In this document: positions 1 through 6,625 of the stretch, piece after piece
Layout of the letters: every line of letters begins with the position of its first letter
Numbering within the stretch: position 1 is the first letter of the stretch
From: Rhodospirillaceae bacterium UBA4479
GTDB lineage: Bacteria; Pseudomonadota; Alphaproteobacteria; Rhodospirillales; Casp-alpha2
Direction of reading: 5' to 3'
NCBI GenBank assembly: GCA_002389175.1
Contig: DGNZ01000070.1
Coordinates: 1 to 7,135 of the forward strand
Length of the DNA stretch: 7,135 nt
Made by a program: the position numbers and the translations under genes
The notes under the pieces: generated by a model
Told to the model about the DNA's origin: nothing
The model's input: the letters and a program-made list of their open reading frames with translations, nothing else
Databases searched by the model: none

Positions 1-2
1 AC

Positions 3-482
3 GGCGGATCGATCCGTGTATATGCGGCACGCAAGGGCACTCAAACCATTCGTCCATCCGTCGCTGAAATGATGACTGCCGAAGATGCCCGCGGCCCCAT
101 GCGCGATCAACTGGCCGCGTTCCGCGACCAGGTCGTGAACAGCAAACTCGAGCTCAACAAATTGTTAGCCGACGTCAAAAAAGACGGCAGCCGCGTATTT
201 GGAATCAGCGCCCCGTCGCGCGGCAGTACGTTGTTCAACTACTGCGGAATGGATGATCAGATCATCGACTGCATCGTCGAAATCAAAGGATCGAAAAAAA
301 TCGGTAAATATTTACCGGGCACATTAATCCCGGTTGAGGACGAAGCACGGCTGTTCAACGAGCAACCCGAATATGCGTTGCTGTTGGCATGGCATATCGC
401 CGATGACCTGATCCCGAAACTGAAGAAATTCGGCTACAAAGGTAAATTCATCGTGCCGTTGCCGACACCACGTATTGTCTAG
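3..482 (+). CDS. C-terminal part of a sugar C-methyltransferase (SAM-dependent), 5' end outside window
   Basis: The reading frame is open from the left edge, with 159 codons visible before a TAG stop, so this is the 3' portion of a longer gene (family members are about 400 residues). The first visible residues, GGSIRVYAARKG, followed by GISAPSRGSTLFNYCGM, KKIGKYLPGTLIPV and YALLLAWHIADDLIPKL, match the C-terminal domain of NDP-sugar C-methyltransferases (TylC3/TcaB9-like; Pfam C-methyltransferase C-terminal domain). In this family that domain follows a zinc-binding N-terminal segment and a SAM-binding Rossmann domain, both outside the window. Known members add a methyl group to a carbon of an NDP-keto-deoxysugar, giving branched sugars, in the cytoplasm. 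ATG codons at 69 and 72 are internal: the domain motif begins upstream of them, so neither is the true start. The gene converges on the glycosyltransferase gene and shares the four bases CTAG with it. The family call is confident; the sugar substrate cannot be read from the sequence. Confidence 0.88.
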   Translation, partial: GGSIRVYAARKGTQTIRPSVAEMMTAEDARGPMRDQLAAFRDQVVNSKLELNKLLADVKKDGSRVFGISAPSRGSTLFNYCGMDDQIIDCIVEIKGSKKIGKYLPGTLIPVEDEARLFNEQPEYALLLAWHIADDLIPKLKKFGYKGKFIVPLPTPRIV

Positions 483-1261
483 GGTTTGGATTTCAATCTG
501 ACGGTATCTGGACCACGAAACAGATACGTGGTCGCGAACGCATAGAAGAACCATTCCAGGTAAGCGGGTAGCCAGTTCAACACACGAAACCGGCTTTGGC
601 CTTCACCCTCACCGCGCTCATACCAGTGCACAGCGACCTCGGTAATCGGCCAGCGTAATCGATGGGCTTTGACCAACAATTCAATCCCGTAGGTAAATCC
701 AATAGATGACTCAATTGGGATTTCATCTAGCACACGACGCGAGAACAGTCGGAACCCGTTCGATGGATCATGGGTGGGTAAACAGGCCAGGTGCTTCAAG
801 ACAAACGCTGAAGCGCGGACTAAAAATGCTTTCAGCCACGGACAATTGACCATCTTACCACCCGAAATAAATCGACTGGGACAAACGATATCGTGGCCCG
901 CCCGCATCGCATCAACCATGGCATCCAAGCGAGGTGGGTTGTAGTCATCATCGGCGGGAAACATCAGGACCATCGGCGCCGTCGAGTATTCGAAGCCCGA
1001 AACCACCGCACCATGCGCACCCTTGCGCGTGTTTTTGACCAGCGTAATATTCAGGCCGTCTTTAGATAAACCATCCAAATGCGGCAGCGTGTCGTCCTCG
1101 TCAAAATCGTAGCAAATCAGAATGCGAAAGGGCGTGGAGACATGCGCGTCCAATGCCTTTAGCACACGAACAATATTGGCGCCTTCGTTGTAGACCGGAA
1201 TGACAATGTCGAGTTCCAGCTGATCATCGTTGCGATTATTTATTGAAAAAATTCCAGACAT
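479..1261 (-). CDS. Family 2 glycosyltransferase, polyprenyl-phosphate mannose synthase (DPM1)-like
   Basis: A 260-residue GT-A fold transferase. The visible motifs, in order, are IPVYNEG at residues 21-27 (nucleotide-binding first strand), an acidic stretch YDFDEDDT at 51-58, the metal-binding DDD in FPADDDYNPP at 101-110, DPSNGFRLF at 165-173, and YERGEGEGQSRF at 214-225. The last resembles the R..GeSkf segment of dolichyl/polyprenyl-phosphate mannose synthases. There is no clear pair of C-terminal membrane helices, only a hydrophobic stretch around 227-247 (WLPAYLEWFFYAFATTYLF), so it is probably a peripheral membrane enzyme on the cytoplasmic face. Family members move a sugar from GDP-mannose or a UDP-sugar to a polyprenyl phosphate or glycan acceptor. 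The ATG at 1261 lies within the end of the dehydrogenase gene (26-base overlap), which suggests translational coupling; no good ribosome binding site is seen at normal spacing. It is the last gene of the - strand block. The family is certain; the donor and acceptor are inferred. A different role, such as transfer to a growing glycan, remains possible. Confidence 0.9.
   Translation of the reverse strand: MSGIFSINNRNDDQLELDIVIPVYNEGANIVRVLKALDAHVSTPFRILICYDFDEDDTLPHLDGLSKDGLNITLVKNTRKGAHGAVVSGFEYSTAPMVLMFPADDDYNPPRLDAMVDAMRAGHDIVCPSRFISGGKMVNCPWLKAFLVRASAFVLKHLACLPTHDPSNGFRLFSRRVLDEIPIESSIGFTYGIELLVKAHRLRWPITEVAVHWYERGEGEGQSRFRVLNWLPAYLEWFFYAFATTYLFRGPDTVRLKSKP
505..533. repeat. Interleaved pair of perfect inverted repeats
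   Basis: Two perfect inverted repeats interlock here: TATCTG (505-510) with CAGATA (521-526), and GACCACG (511-517) with CGTGGTC (527-533). The arms follow each other directly in the order A, B, three A bases, A', B', so the two hairpins would compete with each other in RNA or single-stranded DNA. The element lies inside the last codons of the glycosyltransferase gene and begins 22 bases beyond the stop of the convergent methyltransferase gene. There is no T-run on either side, so it is not a standard Rho-independent terminator. Confidence 0.55.
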
Positions 1262-2480
1262 CGATCACTGGTTTTCCCTGTAAATCGAGACCTTTATACG
1301 CCTTGTGCGGCGTGCACAAAACCAGCACATCACTTTGGGCAATCACATCATCAAGCGGCAACAGGTCTGGATCGTTTTTGACGAACGGGTCTGTTGTCAG
1401 CGTCCCCTTGGCATGAACGATCAACGCTTTTTTCATTTTATAGCTCAGCGATGACCGCACATCATCAACCTCAGCCTTAAACGCCATGCCAATCAAACCA
1501 ACGGTCGTGTTCTGAAGATCATATTCGGAACGCAGTTGATCCACCACATAGAGCGCGAGGCCTTCGTTGACCAACATCGCCGAATGCCCCAAGTGGAACT
1601 GATTGTTCGCAAACGCGGCCAGTTGCATGGTGTCTTTCAGCAAACACGGCCCCGCCGCAAACCCAGCGCCCGGCACATCGCTAGCACGCGGATAATTGTG
1701 GGTCATGCCTTCTAAAATTTTATAATAATCGACGCCTGCTGAATCAGCGATCATGTAGAACTGGTTGGTTATGGCAAACTGCACGTAGCGGTACGCGTTG
1801 TTAAACAGCTTCGCGAACTCGGCTTCCATCGGCTTCATTCCGACGATTTCAGGGGCCACCCGTGCGAATAATTCTTTGGCGCGTTCGGCGGATGCTTCAT
1901 CCGTACCCCCAACGATTTGCGGCATACCATGAAGTTCGCGAATGGTGTAGCCCTGTACAACGCGTTCAGGGCAGAAAGCCACATCCATCTTACAATCGTT
2001 CGACATCAGGTAGTTTTTCACCCAATCGGACGTGCCCGGATATAGCGTGGAACGCAGAATCAGCAACTGATCATCGCGGAAATAAGGCCGCAAATCATCC
2101 ATGCATTGCTTTACCGCACGGTGAACCGGGTTCATGTATTCATCAACAGGTGTGCCGATGGTGACGATGATCATGTCCGCCTTTCCGACGTCTTTATGAT
2201 CTGAACTCAGAACCAGATTGCCGTTGGCGAGGGTTTTTTTCAAAAGCGGGTCGGCATCGTATTCAAGCGCCGGCAACTCACCGCGACCGATCTGTTCCAA
2301 GGCAGCTTCGTTAATATCATAGACCAGGGTCCGCAGGCCTGTATTCGCGAATGCAATCGCCAATGGCAGACCCACATGACCGGCACCACCGACCACACAA
2401 AGGTCAACTTTTTCAAGATCATCGATATTATGAGGGGACAAATGACTAACCTTTAACGCCGTAGGTGAACACAAATGCAC
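1236..2480 (-). CDS. Nucleotide-sugar 6-dehydrogenase (UDP-glucose/UDP-ManNAc dehydrogenase family, WecC/TviB-like)
   Basis: This enzyme oxidises the C6 hydroxyl of a nucleotide sugar twice with NAD+, giving a uronic acid. Residue numbers count from the GTG at 2480 (414 residues). They show the NAD-binding GAGHVG at 32-37, TIGTPVDE at 107-114, STLYPGT at 144-150, CPERVVQGYTIREL at 170-183, and the central-domain helix with Lys224 and Asn228 (EFAKLFNNAYR). The catalytic thiol is Cys279 in AAGPCLLKDT, and GMAFKAEVDDVRSS lies at 331-344. The GPCLxKDT form of the active site is typical of the WecC/TviB/WbpA-like branch rather than of AlgD or Ugd (which have GGSC.PKD), so a UDP-HexNAc substrate is more likely than GDP-mannose, though not proven. 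The start is uncertain. GTG 2480 overlaps the upstream methyltransferase by 35 bases and has no ribosome binding site. TTG at 2441 has AAAGG 8 bases upstream and begins just after that gene's stop, giving 401 residues with all motifs intact; I slightly prefer it. Confidence 0.9.
   Translation of the reverse strand: MHLCSPTALKVSHLSPHNIDDLEKVDLCVVGGAGHVGLPLAIAFANTGLRTLVYDINEAALEQIGRGELPALEYDADPLLKKTLANGNLVLSSDHKDVGKADMIIVTIGTPVDEYMNPVHRAVKQCMDDLRPYFRDDQLLILRSTLYPGTSDWVKNYLMSNDCKMDVAFCPERVVQGYTIRELHGMPQIVGGTDEASAERAKELFARVAPEIVGMKPMEAEFAKLFNNAYRYVQFAITNQFYMIADSAGVDYYKILEGMTHNYPRASDVPGAGFAAGPCLLKDTMQLAAFANNQFHLGHSAMLVNEGLALYVVDQLRSEYDLQNTTVGLIGMAFKAEVDDVRSSLSYKMKKALIVHAKGTLTTDPFVKNDPDLLPLDDVIAQSDVLVLCTPHKAYKGLDLQGKPVIDVWNFFNK
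2441..2454 (-). promoter_or_regulatory. Ribosome binding site AAAGG supporting a TTG start for the dehydrogenase
   Basis: Read on the - strand, AAAGG (2454-2450) is followed by 8 bases and then TTG (first base 2441), in frame with the dehydrogenase. The AAAGG lies on the last sense codons of the methyltransferase, whose TAG stop (2448-2446) falls inside the spacer. A ribosome finishing the methyltransferase would stop 4 bases before this TTG. The competing upstream GTG at 2480 has no purine-rich tract at a suitable distance. No in-frame ATG occurs between the two. Confidence 0.5.
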
Positions 2481-3186
2481 TGAATCTATTCATGAACCGG
2501 GGCCGGAACATGATGCTATCAATGGCGTTGTAAACTGGCAGTAACCAGCGAACAAGTCCGGACTCCACATACGTATAGCTGAGGCCCGACAGATATGTGG
2601 TGCCGACGTCAAATCCAACATCTGAAAATGTTTTGGCGATTTCTTCGGAAAGGACCGGGCGTTCGTTTTCTGTCACCCCCTTGGATGAATACATCGGCGA
2701 TGTGCGATCCCGATACAAATACATAAAGGGGTTTCGTCGGTTCGGGTCGAACGCAACAAATCGGCCACCCGGCTTTAAGATTCGAAAAACCTCGGCAGCA
2801 CATCGCGATGGGTCCGGCAAATGATGAACTAGGCCGCTCAACACAACTAAATCAAAGGTATCATCAGCAAACGGCAGGGTTTCAACATCACCATTCACAA
2901 AATGCGTGTTTGAATAAGTTTCAGCCCCCACCCGAACTAAATTAAATGACAGATCAAGCCCGACACACTTCAATCCACGGTCATGCAATTTATCGGAGAA
3001 AACCCCAGATCCACAGCCAAGGTCTGCGGTCTGCATGCCAGGCTTTGCACTACCCAGTTCCATAATCGTATCGATTATTTTAGCGGTGGATGCAGGCGTA
3101 AACACATCATACCCATCGCCATCTAATACGACATCGAAGAAGGCGCGCTCTTTTGCTTTATCTTGTTGGCTGGACGTACTCGACAT
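2446..3186 (-). CDS. Class I SAM-dependent methyltransferase (Methyltransf_11 type)
   Basis: A 246-residue soluble methyltransferase. Motif I (ADLGCGSG) is at residues 54-61, the acidic SAM-ribose residue is Asp78 in CVGLDLS, GDVETLPFADDTFD lies at 99-112, a His pair in LVHHLPDP at 119-126, and motif III (ILKPGGRFVAFDPN) at 136-149. These form a complete SAM-binding Rossmann domain. The C-terminal hundred residues (NPFMYLYRDR onward) are the variable substrate-binding part and carry no motif I can assign. The start is taken at ATG 3186; a TTG directly before it (3189) only extends the frame by one codon. It begins 9 bases after the stop of the manC-type gene, and its end abuts or overlaps the dehydrogenase start, so it sits inside the operon. 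By context it probably methylates a sugar, glycan or lipid-carrier intermediate in the cytoplasm. The substrate, and even O- versus N- or C-methylation, cannot be deduced. Confidence 0.88.
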   Translation of the reverse strand: MSSTSSQQDKAKERAFFDVVLDGDGYDVFTPASTAKIIDTIMELGSAKPGMQTADLGCGSGVFSDKLHDRGLKCVGLDLSFNLVRVGAETYSNTHFVNGDVETLPFADDTFDLVVLSGLVHHLPDPSRCAAEVFRILKPGGRFVAFDPNRRNPFMYLYRDRTSPMYSSKGVTENERPVLSEEIAKTFSDVGFDVGTTYLSGLSYTYVESGLVRWLLPVYNAIDSIMFRPRFMNRFSAFVFTYGVKG

Positions 3187-3195
3187 CAATTCATA

Positions 3196-4620
3196 CTAAT
3201 CGTCTGTCCGGCCATAAACATCATCAAGACGCTCTATGTCATCTTCACCTAGATAATCGCCGGTCTGCACTTCGATCAAATGAAGTTCATCTGTTCCATT
3301 ATTTGCCAACCGATGATTGGTTCCAACTGGGATGTATACGGATTGATTGGGAAGGAGTTCTAATGTTTCATCACCGCGTTCAATGGTGGCAATCCCCTGC
3401 ACAATAACCCAATGTTCAGCCCTGTGCTGGTGACGTTGCAGCGACAATTGCCCGCCCGAGCGCACGACAATGCGCTTTACTTTAAAACCGTCTCCGACGT
3501 CGATGTTCCGATAATGCCCCCAGGGTCGATATCCAGTCCGCGATGTTGCCACTTCTTCACGACCTGATGCGCGGAGTTTATCAACTAAAGTTCGGAGTTC
3601 TTGCGAACGTTCGCGGGGCATCACCAAGACTCCATCGTCACTGGCGACGACAACCAAATTTTCAACACCCATCAGCGCGACCAGTTGGTCGTCAGAATAT
3701 ACGACGCAGTCACGCGTATCTTCAGCAATAAACTCACCAGAAGAGGCATTGCCCGCAGCATCCTTGGGCAAATGCTCCCACAAAGCATCCCATGACCCGA
3801 TATCGCTCCAATCCATATAGACTGGAACGACAGCGCCTTGGTCTGTTTTTTCCATCACCACGCGATCAAAGGAGTCGCGTGGCACTTCACTGTAGGACGC
3901 TTCATCCAATCGCAAAAAATCGAGATCTTTTCGGGCCGCTGACACAGCGTTTTCTGCACTTTTGCGAAAACCAGGGACTGCCACGTCGAACATCTGCAGC
4001 GCGGTCTCAGCGCCAATCAGGAACATTCCGCTGTTCCAGAAATAATCCCCGGTGTCGAAGATTTCCTCAGCAATCTCGGGGGATGGCTTCTCAACAAACC
4101 GTGCGATGGCGTTCACGCCCGGTGCATCCGCAAGGGGTTCTGCAATTTCTATATAACCATAACCCGAATGCGGACTGGTTGGTTTGATACCAAAGGTTAC
4201 CACACGGCCCGCATGTGCCGCAGGCACGCCGCGCCCAACCGCTGCATGCAATGCGTCGGTATTGGCGATGACATGATCGGAAGGCACCACGAGCATCATC
4301 GCATCTGGGTTTTCCGTGACAATCTGTGCCGCTGCTGATGCGATGGCTGCTGCGGTGTTCCGGGATTCGGGTTCGAGCAGAATACCCGCTACATCAATGT
4401 CCGCCTCACGAAGTTGCTCGGCGACAATAAATCGATGATCGTTGTGTGCGATGATCCATGGTCGATCATAGGCCTGCGTATCAAAAAACCGTGCGGCAGT
4501 CGAAACAATTAAACTGTCATCACCAACCAAGCTAAGGAACTGTTTAGGGCGTGCTTCACGGGACAGTGGCCATAAGCGCACCCCCATGCCACCGGACAGA
4601 ATCACCGGAACAACGGTCAT
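3196..4620 (-). CDS. manC: Mannose-1-phosphate guanylyltransferase / mannose-6-phosphate isomerase (bifunctional, type II)
   Basis: A two-domain enzyme of 474 residues, the normal length for ManC/AlgA/XanB proteins. The N-terminal nucleotidyltransferase domain carries the signature GGMGVRLWPLSREARPKQF at residues 10-28, EPESRNTAAAI at 83-93, PSDH at 113-116, RFVEKPS at 174-180, FWNSGMFLIG at 194-203 and DWSDIGSWDALW at 270-281. The C-terminal cupin domain, which confers phosphomannose isomerase activity, starts at about 362 (YRPWGHYRNID). It has the metal-site motif LQRHQHRAEHW at 394-404, SVYIPVGTNHRL at 427-438 and VQTGDYLGEDDIERLDDVYGR at 451-471. The enzyme makes GDP-mannose from mannose-1-phosphate and GTP, and isomerises fructose-6-phosphate to mannose-6-phosphate. 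The signature has Met12-Gly-Val where Ser/Thr-Gly-Thr is more common, but the essential Gly, Arg and Lys are present. The ATG at 4620 puts the signature at the usual distance from the N-terminus; a TTG at 4632 would add four residues. No strong ribosome binding site is seen. A phosphomannomutase is expected elsewhere. Confidence 0.95.
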   Translation of the reverse strand: MTVVPVILSGGMGVRLWPLSREARPKQFLSLVGDDSLIVSTAARFFDTQAYDRPWIIAHNDHRFIVAEQLREADIDVAGILLEPESRNTAAAIASAAAQIVTENPDAMMLVVPSDHVIANTDALHAAVGRGVPAAHAGRVVTFGIKPTSPHSGYGYIEIAEPLADAPGVNAIARFVEKPSPEIAEEIFDTGDYFWNSGMFLIGAETALQMFDVAVPGFRKSAENAVSAARKDLDFLRLDEASYSEVPRDSFDRVVMEKTDQGAVVPVYMDWSDIGSWDALWEHLPKDAAGNASSGEFIAEDTRDCVVYSDDQLVALMGVENLVVVASDDGVLVMPRERSQELRTLVDKLRASGREEVATSRTGYRPWGHYRNIDVGDGFKVKRIVVRSGGQLSLQRHQHRAEHWVIVQGIATIERGDETLELLPNQSVYIPVGTNHRLANNGTDELHLIEVQTGDYLGEDDIERLDDVYGRTDD

Positions 4621-4704
4621 ATGATCAATCAATCGAATTTGCTATGTCGCAATACATACAAATGGGTAAAACAAACACAAGGAATCATCAAGGCATTCAA
4701 TCAC

Positions 4705-6549
4705 TTACCCTCGTTTTGGCCAAGGCCAGGATACGATAATTGTTGCGCTGCCATCCGCATTTGATCGCACAAGGTAAGTCGAATTATCGTCAAATGACTG
4801 CCCAAGAGCTTCATTAACTTCAGGCGTTACAGAATGGATAAGCACAAGCGTGCCAACCGTTTGCTTCCAGAAGTTAAGGATACCCTGTATAGAATGATCG
4901 TGAAAGCTCGACAGATATGGGTAAGAGACATTAAGTGAAGATGTCTCAAACTGCGAAAACAATGCTGACTCACCACTGCCCTCTGGATCAATCAAATATA
5001 CTTTCTGTCCCCGGTCAACGTGCTCCAGCATTGCCCGTCCGACTGCGCGATAATGATAATACGTTGGATCTACATCAAACCGTAGTTTGTGCGCAGCAAA
5101 GAATGGCGCCAAAATCAGCAAAACAAGCGGCAGATAGGACAACCGCTGAAGTTTCAAAGGTTCACCATAAGTGCTCAGAATATTGGCTGCGCCCATAACA
5201 AGAACCAACACAGCCAAGCCACCAAGTTGTTGATTGTAACGCCAGAATGATGCCGCAGTCCGTGCCTCGTAAACGCCAAACACCGCTACATAACACAAGA
5301 ACAAAAAGGTGATATGCCCAGCGAAAATCAAAGCTGCCGCCATCATGAATCTGTTTGCCTGTGTGCGCTGGCGGAAAACCATCAATCCCCACCCAATGGC
5401 AATGAGAACGGCCAATAAATAGGCACTCTTCTTCAACAGCACATAACCCATCGTCGTCAAAATCGTAGGGATGAGATCAATATTCCATTCTTCAAATGGC
5501 AGGAATGAAAATTCTACACCCGTCAGATTGGCAGAAACATAGGCACGCCAAATTACGTATAAAACAATTCCTGGTGCAGCGATCGCCAATGTCGCTGCGA
5601 TAACACGCGGGATATGCTTTACACCCGCCGAAACGCCATACGCCCCCAGTCCAATTATGGCTAGCAGGAAAAGTTCCAGCGTCGATTGCTTAAGAGTAAC
5701 CAGAATTGATAACGTCAATGCGCTGATCATCGCCGCCCGGATGCCGCCTCGAATGTCACCAGCCTCTAACTTACGTAGCGACATGATTCCAAGCACAAAG
5801 CCCAACGCTAAGCTGGATGACGTTGCGCTATCGGCATAAGCCGTCAAAATAACCTTTTGCACAAAAGTCGGGTTGATCAAAATCACGGACAAGCCAGCAA
5901 GGCCAGCCAGCACCCAGGCGTTCAATGAAATATCCGATATCGTTTTTGATTGAGCCCGCAACGCCCAGCCCAAGGCGACGCGACCAAGTGTCAAAAGCAA
6001 CAGCACATTAATTAGTGATGATGCTGCCTCAAGATGGAAACCTGCAATACGTGATGCCAGATACCCCAATATCTGCCATCCATATGGATATGCCGGGAAA
6101 CTGGCTGATGACGGTGGTCGTCCATCGCCCGGGAACATGTCCGTCCGCAAAAGATAAACCTGGCCCGTCAACCAATGTGAAAATTCATCCCACTGCGAAC
6201 CTTGCATCGCCGAAATCAAAACCAAAAGTGGCGCTGCAAGTATGATCATTCGAAACCAAAGCGGATCGAACAACATGACGCCGCGACGAATGGCGTAGAT
6301 ACTTGATAGCAGCGCAACTGCAGCCAGACCCAAAGCGATGGTCGTAAAGGATAACATCGTGACTGTACCAAGAACGGTATAAGTCGTGACAATGACAGCC
6401 CAGCCAATCACGGGGGCGAATACTGTTTCTTCATCCTCTCGAACGAAAAGGTGACCTATCGCTGTCATGCCAATCCATAACAGTGCGACAGCACCCAATG
6501 TCCAAAGTTGGCGAGGATCTTCGATGAAATATGAAATGTATTCAGCCAT
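4705..6549 (-). CDS. Large polytopic membrane protein, probable GT-C fold glycosyltransferase of unassigned family
   Basis: A 614-residue integral membrane protein with roughly a dozen hydrophobic segments (for example around 15-34, 45-65, 68-87, 98-115, 178-196, 210-228, 244-257, 272-306, 315-334, 375-392, 402-425, 442-458 and 468-485), followed by a soluble C-terminal domain from about 488. After the fourth hydrophobic segment, the first large loop holds SQWDEFSHW at 118-126, then FPAYPYGWQILGYLASR at 151-167. An acidic Asp-Glu in the first large extracytoplasmic loop is the usual catalytic mark of GT-C enzymes, which take sugar from a polyprenyl phosphate. Further conserved-looking points are AYADSAT at 237-243, TLKQST at 285-290 and SFWRYNQQ at 434-441. 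I do not recognise it as a named family (not clearly ArnT, PMT or a Wzy polymerase). The ATG at 6549 starts just before the first helix. It lies between the transporter and manC genes with gaps of 76 and 84 bases. Confidence is high for a membrane protein in polysaccharide context, moderate for GT-C activity. Confidence 0.7.
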   Translation of the reverse strand: MAEYISYFIEDPRQLWTLGAVALLWIGMTAIGHLFVREDEETVFAPVIGWAVIVTTYTVLGTVTMLSFTTIALGLAAVALLSSIYAIRRGVMLFDPLWFRMIILAAPLLVLISAMQGSQWDEFSHWLTGQVYLLRTDMFPGDGRPPSSASFPAYPYGWQILGYLASRIAGFHLEAASSLINVLLLLTLGRVALGWALRAQSKTISDISLNAWVLAGLAGLSVILINPTFVQKVILTAYADSATSSSLALGFVLGIMSLRKLEAGDIRGGIRAAMISALTLSILVTLKQSTLELFLLAIIGLGAYGVSAGVKHIPRVIAATLAIAAPGIVLYVIWRAYVSANLTGVEFSFLPFEEWNIDLIPTILTTMGYVLLKKSAYLLAVLIAIGWGLMVFRQRTQANRFMMAAALIFAGHITFLFLCYVAVFGVYEARTAASFWRYNQQLGGLAVLVLVMGAANILSTYGEPLKLQRLSYLPLVLLILAPFFAAHKLRFDVDPTYYHYRAVGRAMLEHVDRGQKVYLIDPEGSGESALFSQFETSSLNVSYPYLSSFHDHSIQGILNFWKQTVGTLVLIHSVTPEVNEALGQSFDDNSTYLVRSNADGSATIIVSWPWPKRG

Positions 6550-6625
6550 GGGCCGCTGGATGCTCCATTTAAAACGGGTTGCGAATGCTAATTATCAAGA
6601 CTGTTTAACAAATTTTCGCGCTGTA
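6550..6625 (-). promoter_or_regulatory. Intergenic gap with a weak promoter-like sequence upstream of the polysaccharide genes
   Basis: This 76-base gap is A+T-richer than its flanks. On the - strand it holds TTGATA (6598-6593), one mismatch from a -35 consensus, and TTTAAA (6573-6568), a fair -10, but their 19-base spacing is longer than ideal. A TGGAG at 6570-6566 sits too far (about 16 bases) from the ATG at 6549 to be a convincing ribosome binding site. No stem followed by a T-run is visible, so there is no evidence for a terminator after the transporter gene. The promoter is only a possibility. Confidence 0.2.

Noticed and set aside
294..300. Run of seven A bases in the C-methyltransferase, considered as a slippage or phase-variation site
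   Set aside because: It encodes ordinary Lys-Lys in a conserved region, the frame is intact, and seven bases is too short to argue for phase variation.
505..533. Inverted repeats considered as a bidirectional Rho-independent terminator for the convergent genes
   Set aside because: No T-run follows the stem on either strand, so it does not meet the usual criterion; it is kept only as a structural observation.
1862..2164. 100-codon open frame on the + strand opposite the dehydrogenase
   Set aside because: It is fully antisense to a conserved enzyme domain and its translation has no protein-like pattern.
3792..4187. 131-codon open frame on the + strand, antisense to the manC-type gene
   Set aside because: It lies wholly opposite a well-supported gene, its Arg/Gln/Ser-rich translation shows no recognisable domain, and it is a by-product of codon bias on the other strand.
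4621..4704. Possible promoter in the 84-base gap upstream of the manC-type gene (TTGTGT and TATGTA, 16 bases apart on the - strand)
   Set aside because: The -10 match is only three of six and the gap is A+T-rich, so such matches are expected by chance. The GATTGATTGATC run just before the ATG is too short to call a repeat element.
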